Shown piece by piece: positions 24,916-28,242 of a stretch of 28,242 nt of DNA. The stretch is from the NCBI GenBank assembly GCA_027318915.1, contig DAHVOH010000043.1:1-28242 (forward strand), read 5' to 3'. The stretch's first letter is position 1, and each line of letters opens with the position of its first letter. A program made the translations under genes and the position numbers. The stretch is from Clostridiales bacterium. Lineage in GTDB: Bacteria; Bacillota_E; Sulfobacillia; Sulfobacillales; JAIMBI01. The notes beneath the pieces are model-generated. The model saw nothing but the letters and a program-made list of their open reading frames with translations. It was not told the DNA's origin and did not search any database.

Positions 24916-26428
24916 ATGGATGGGGGACCTCCGCGCCCACTTCCGCTGCCTCCGCTCCGAACCCGGCAGGCACCTTCCCGCGTTCGGCGACCGTTCCTGT
25001 GGGTGGGCCTCATCGTCCTTTGGATCACGTTGGCGCTGATTGTGGGCGCCTGGCAGGGATCCCGTTGGCACCAGCGGCAGAGCGGCCTCGCCGCCGCATC
25101 GTTGCGCAACCTGGCCGCAGCCGGTGTTCCCGTCCACCTTCTCCAACCCCTGGAGGGCTCTCTGGCTCGGCTGGACGCCAAGCGCATCGGGCCGATTCCC
25201 CTGGCCTGGTTCGGGCCGGTGGGGACCCGTGGCGCCTGGACACGCCTTGATGACCAGATTGCACGTGCACGATCCTCCGCCTATGCCGCCGCGAAAAGTC
25301 GCGCGCACCTCGCCGGTCAGGCCTGGGCTCACGTGGCGGCTCCCTGGGAGCCGGGCGCCGCCACAGAAGTCGACACGGCGATCGAGAGGGCGTCCACTCC
25401 CAAGGCTTGGGACCAGCTGGCGGCGCATTGGAATGCCGAACGTCAGGCGTGGACCGCCGCGTTGGCGCGTCTGGCCACCGTCAGTGGAGGATGGGTCGGC
25501 CACGAGCCACAGGACGTGGCCGACGCGGTGGCTGTCCTGGACCGACGCCGGGCCGATCTGGCCCCCCGGCAGCGCCGTCTCCGGCACCGTGGCCGCCGCG
25601 CTCCGGGCGGCCCGCACCTATCTCGCTTCCATCCCACCGCTGGAACTGTCCGGACACACGGCGGTCATGACGACGCTGGATGCCGCGCTGGCCGCATCGG
25701 CGCCCCCGCCGCTTCCGGCGGGCGACCAGCCGGTGCCCGCGGTGGTGCGGCAATATCTGGCGACGCGGCAAGGCGATGTGTCTATCGCGCTGTTCAATGA
25801 GGACACCGGCGCCATGGAGGTGTACAACCCGGACGACGCGTTCGAAACGGCCAGCATCGTCAAGGTCACGATCATGGCCACGTTGCTCTGGCAGGCCGAA
25901 CAGACTCACACGCCGCTCACAGCCGAAGAGACGAGTCTGATGGCTCCCATGATTGAGGTGAGCAACGATGACGACGCGACGACCCTGTGGTTCTTGGCGG
26001 GCGGCAATGTCGGCATCGGCCGCTTTTTGACGAGAGCCGGCATGAATGCCACCCATCCCGGCCTGAACGGCTACTGGGGTCTCACCGAGACCACCGCGGC
26101 GGACCAGGTGCGACTCCTGGATCTTTTGACCAATCCCAATACGGTGCTGGACTCCGCAGCGCAGGCGTATGCCGCCGGGCTGATGGAACACGTGGTGGGG
26201 TGGGAACGATGGGGCGTGACCGGGGGCGTGCCGAGCAACGTCACCGTGGCGCTTAAAAACGGATGGCTGCCGGTGCCCGGCGGGTGGGACATCAACAGCA
26301 TCGGCCACGTGGAGGGCGACGGTCAAAACTATCTCCTCGCCCTGTTGTCCTCGGGCAACCCCACGGAAGCGTACGGCATCGAGACCTTAGACCAGGTCTC
26401 CGCGCTGCTGTGGCAGTCCCTGTCCTAG
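24916..26428 (+). pseudogene. Membrane-anchored class-A beta-lactamase-like serine hydrolase, frameshifted
   Basis: With one base removed this is a 503-residue protein: a basic, proline-rich N-terminus, one membrane helix (PFLWVGLIVLWITLALIVGAW, 27-47), a long helical Ala/Arg-rich external stalk (50-270) and a C-terminal beta-lactamase2-type domain. The serine-hydrolase motifs are TASIVKVTIM (Ser313, Lys316), EVSNDDDATT (Ser349, Asn350) and ALKNGWLP (Lys447-Asn-Gly, for the usual KTG). It could be a beta-lactamase, a carboxypeptidase-like wall enzyme or another acyl-serine hydrolase. The frame breaks at codon 217: RRADLAP is in one frame and GSAVSGTVAAALRAARTYL in the next. Removing one C from the C6 run at 25562-25567 repairs it. 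ATG 24916 is preceded by AAGGGGGGTGAG. Either a mutation or a homopolymer error is possible. Confidence 0.85.
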
Positions 26429-26511
26429 CCGTCGAACCCCGAGTGGAGCCGGACCAGGGGGACGTGCTACGATGGGACCGATTGCCGCCGACCCTCCGAA
26501 CTTGCGGCCCA

Positions 26512-26519
26512 AAGAGGTG
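26512..26519 (+). promoter_or_regulatory. Ribosome binding site of the M61 peptidase gene
   Basis: AAGAGGTG lies 5 nt before GTG 26525 and supports that codon as start. Confidence 0.6.
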
Positions 26520-26524
26520 ACAGA

Positions 26525-28242
26525 GTGGCGACTCCGACCATCAGCTATATTGTGGACTGCTCCGATCCCGGCAAACACATCTACAACATCACGCTCTCCC
26601 TGGCCCGTTTGGCCCCCGGTCCGCACGAGCTGGCTCTGCCCGTCTGGGCTCCGGGCGCGTACGAAGTGCAGGACTTCTCGCGCCACATTTTCGACGTCAA
26701 GGCCCTGGACGAACAGGGACGGCCACTCTCTGTCGACAAGACCGCCAAGAACATCTGGCGGTTCGACAGCCCGAGCGGCACGGCCACGGTCACGTACCGC
26801 GTGTACGCTTTCCAATTGGCTGTGGACACCAGCCACCTGGACGGCACCCACGCCTACTGGAACGGCACCAATCTGTTCTTTGTGGTGGACGGCCTGAAAG
26901 ACGTGCCCATTGACCTCACCATTCAGGCCCCGATGGGTTGGCACGTCTCCACCGGACTCGACCGCGTCAATGACGAACCGTTTCACTTTCGAGCCCCTGA
27001 TTACGACATCCTGGCCGATTCGCCGGTGGAGGTGGGGACCCACCGCCGCTACACCTTCGAGGTCTTGGGCAAGCGTCACGAGATTGCCATCTGGGGCTAC
27101 GGCAATGAGGAGCCCGAGCAGCTGGTGGCCGACACGCGCAAGATCGTGGAGGCGGGCGCCGCGCTTTTCGGCGGCCTGCCGTACGAGCATTACACCTTCA
27201 TCCTCCACGTGGCCGATGCCGGCGGAGGACTGGAGCATCTGAACTCCACCACCTGCCAAACGGCGCGCACCGCGTTCAAGCCGTGGAAGCGATACCGCCG
27301 CGTGCTGGGCTTGTTTGCGCACGAGTACTTCCACCTGTGGAACGTCAAGCGCATTCACCCCGACATGCTGGGACCGTTTGACTACAACCGGGAAGTGTAC
27401 ACGCACCTGCTCTGGGCGATGGAGGGCTTCACCGACTACTACGCCTTCCTCCTGCTGCGGCGTGCCGGGCTGTATACGGTCGCCGAATACTGCGAGGTGC
27501 TGGCCGACTCCATCAAAGCGCTGGAGAGCCTCCCCGGACGACTCGTCACCGGCCTGTCCCGGGCCTCCTTCGACACCTGGATCTCCCTGTACCATCCCAC
27601 GGCCGACTTCCCCAACCGCTCCATTTCCTACTATCTCAAAGGCTCGCTGGTGGGTCTCCTGATGGACTTGGAGATTCGGCGCCGGACCGAGAACCGTCGC
27701 TCGCTGGACGATGTGCTGCGGCTGCTGTTCGAGCGCTATGGGGCGCGTGGGGTCGGATTCCCCGAAGAGGCCTACCAAGCCACCGCCGAGGAGGTGGCGG
27801 GCGGCTCTCTGGCCGAGTTCTTTGCGCGCTACATCCATGGCGTCGACGAGCTGCCCCTGGCCGAGGCGTTGAACCACGCCGGTCTGGAACTGAAGCGTGT
27901 CGTCAAGAACCCGGACCTGCGCAAAACGGATGAGGAGAAGAGCAAAGAGGGCGCCAAGGACGAGGACGTCCCTCCCGATCCGCCCTTTGCCTGGCTGGGT
28001 GTCGAATTAAAGCGCGACGCCGACCGGATCGAGATCCGCACCGCCTACGACCCCGGTCCCGCCGCCGGTCTTCTCTATCCCGGCGATGAGATCGTCGCCG
28101 TGGACACCATCCGAGTCCGCACCCCCGACGACCTGCAGGCCCGTATTCGAGCCGACTGGAAGCCGGGTGACGCCGTCTCCCTGCAGCTTTTTCGACGTGG
28201 GCGCCTGGAGACCGTGGCCGTTACCCTGGGCCAATCGCCGCC
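26525..28242 (+). CDS. M61-family glycyl aminopeptidase with C-terminal PDZ domain (3' end outside window)
   Basis: At least 572 residues are present, and the frame is open to the window end. This is a gluzincin metallopeptidase of family M61. An N-terminal beta-domain (ELALPVWAPGAYEVQDFSRHI, 35-55) precedes the catalytic part with GGGLEHLNSTT (233-243; the family GGLEH block), the zinc motif FAHEYFHLWNVKRI (His266, Glu267, His270) and AMEGFTDYYAFLLL (Glu300 as third zinc ligand). Residues from about 485 on form a PDZ domain (FAWLGVELK, YDPGPAAGLLYPGDEIVAVDTI, LQARIRADWKPGDAVSLQLFRRG) that probably binds peptide ends. No signal peptide is seen, so it likely works in the cytoplasm on glycine- or alanine-starting peptides. 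An acidic/basic linker (KTDEEKSKEGAKDEDVPPD) separates the domains. GTG 26525 has GAGGTGA just upstream. It lies 96 bp after the beta-lactamase-like gene. Confidence 0.92.
   Translation, partial: MATPTISYIVDCSDPGKHIYNITLSLARLAPGPHELALPVWAPGAYEVQDFSRHIFDVKALDEQGRPLSVDKTAKNIWRFDSPSGTATVTYRVYAFQLAVDTSHLDGTHAYWNGTNLFFVVDGLKDVPIDLTIQAPMGWHVSTGLDRVNDEPFHFRAPDYDILADSPVEVGTHRRYTFEVLGKRHEIAIWGYGNEEPEQLVADTRKIVEAGAALFGGLPYEHYTFILHVADAGGGLEHLNSTTCQTARTAFKPWKRYRRVLGLFAHEYFHLWNVKRIHPDMLGPFDYNREVYTHLLWAMEGFTDYYAFLLLRRAGLYTVAEYCEVLADSIKALESLPGRLVTGLSRASFDTWISLYHPTADFPNRSISYYLKGSLVGLLMDLEIRRRTENRRSLDDVLRLLFERYGARGVGFPEEAYQATAEEVAGGSLAEFFARYIHGVDELPLAEALNHAGLELKRVVKNPDLRKTDEEKSKEGAKDEDVPPDPPFAWLGVELKRDADRIEIRTAYDPGPAAGLLYPGDEIVAVDTIRVRTPDDLQARIRADWKPGDAVSLQLFRRGRLETVAVTLGQSP

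Noticed and set aside
23881..25617. 578-codon open frame on the minus strand opposite the lipid kinase and beta-lactamase-like genes
   Set aside because: Shadow of GC-rich plus-strand genes with clear family motifs; its own translation has no domain pattern.
26387..27877. 496-codon minus-strand frame opposite the M61 gene
   Set aside because: The plus strand carries the HExxH and GGLEH motifs; the antisense frame is a codon-bias artefact.

Overview
The window is GC-rich chromosomal DNA with dense genes, frequent GTG starts and purine-rich GGAGG-type ribosome sites. A NiaR-type (HTH + 3H) repressor, cell-wall-binding repeat 2 (CWB2) modules, an ArAE_1/FUSC exporter and an M61 peptidase together suggest a high-GC member of the Bacillota (Sulfobacillus-, Symbiobacterium- or Thermaerobacter-like). 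This placement is inferred from gene content only. No rRNA, tRNA, CRISPR array, phage or intact insertion sequence was seen.

Layout. (1) 5-3893, minus strand: a secreted CWB2 surface protein directly followed by a GT-B glycosyltransferase, preceded by a TIM-barrel-like putative glycosidase. (2) 4175-5621, plus: a GabD-type succinate-semialdehyde dehydrogenase broken by a one-base frameshift. (3) 5996-13740, minus: a set that fits polyprenyl-phosphate-sugar glycosylation (small DMT/SMR-type carrier, GT87-like GT-C enzyme, Dpm1-like GT2, PIG-V-like GT-C enzyme). Inside it sit a GNAT acetyltransferase/metallo-beta-lactamase-fold pair and an aromatic-acid-exporter-like protein. The PIG-V gene is broken by a perfect 7-bp tandem duplication. 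(4) 14664-15575, minus: an alpha/beta hydrolase whose nucleophile serine is glycine. (5) 16903-21703, minus: a tightly packed five-gene operon (LDH/MDH-like Rossmann protein, GSA-aminomutase-like class III aminotransferase, three different SDRs) that looks like an undescribed redox/transamination pathway. (6) 21901-23674: niaR (plus) convergent with and overlapping an NCS1 permease (minus) whose start lies in a 22-bp near-perfect palindrome. This is a candidate NiaR-controlled vitamin transporter. (7) 23782-28242, plus: a diacylglycerol-kinase-type lipid kinase, a membrane-anchored class-A beta-lactamase-like serine hydrolase (one-base frameshift in a C6 run), and an M61 peptidase with a PDZ domain that runs off the window.

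Four stretches over 300 bp carry no believable gene: 5622-5995, 7119-7478, 13741-14663 and 15576-16902. Three genes have frame disruptions. Two are single-base excesses in homopolymers, which could be sequencing errors; the third, the 7-bp duplication, is more likely a real mutation.
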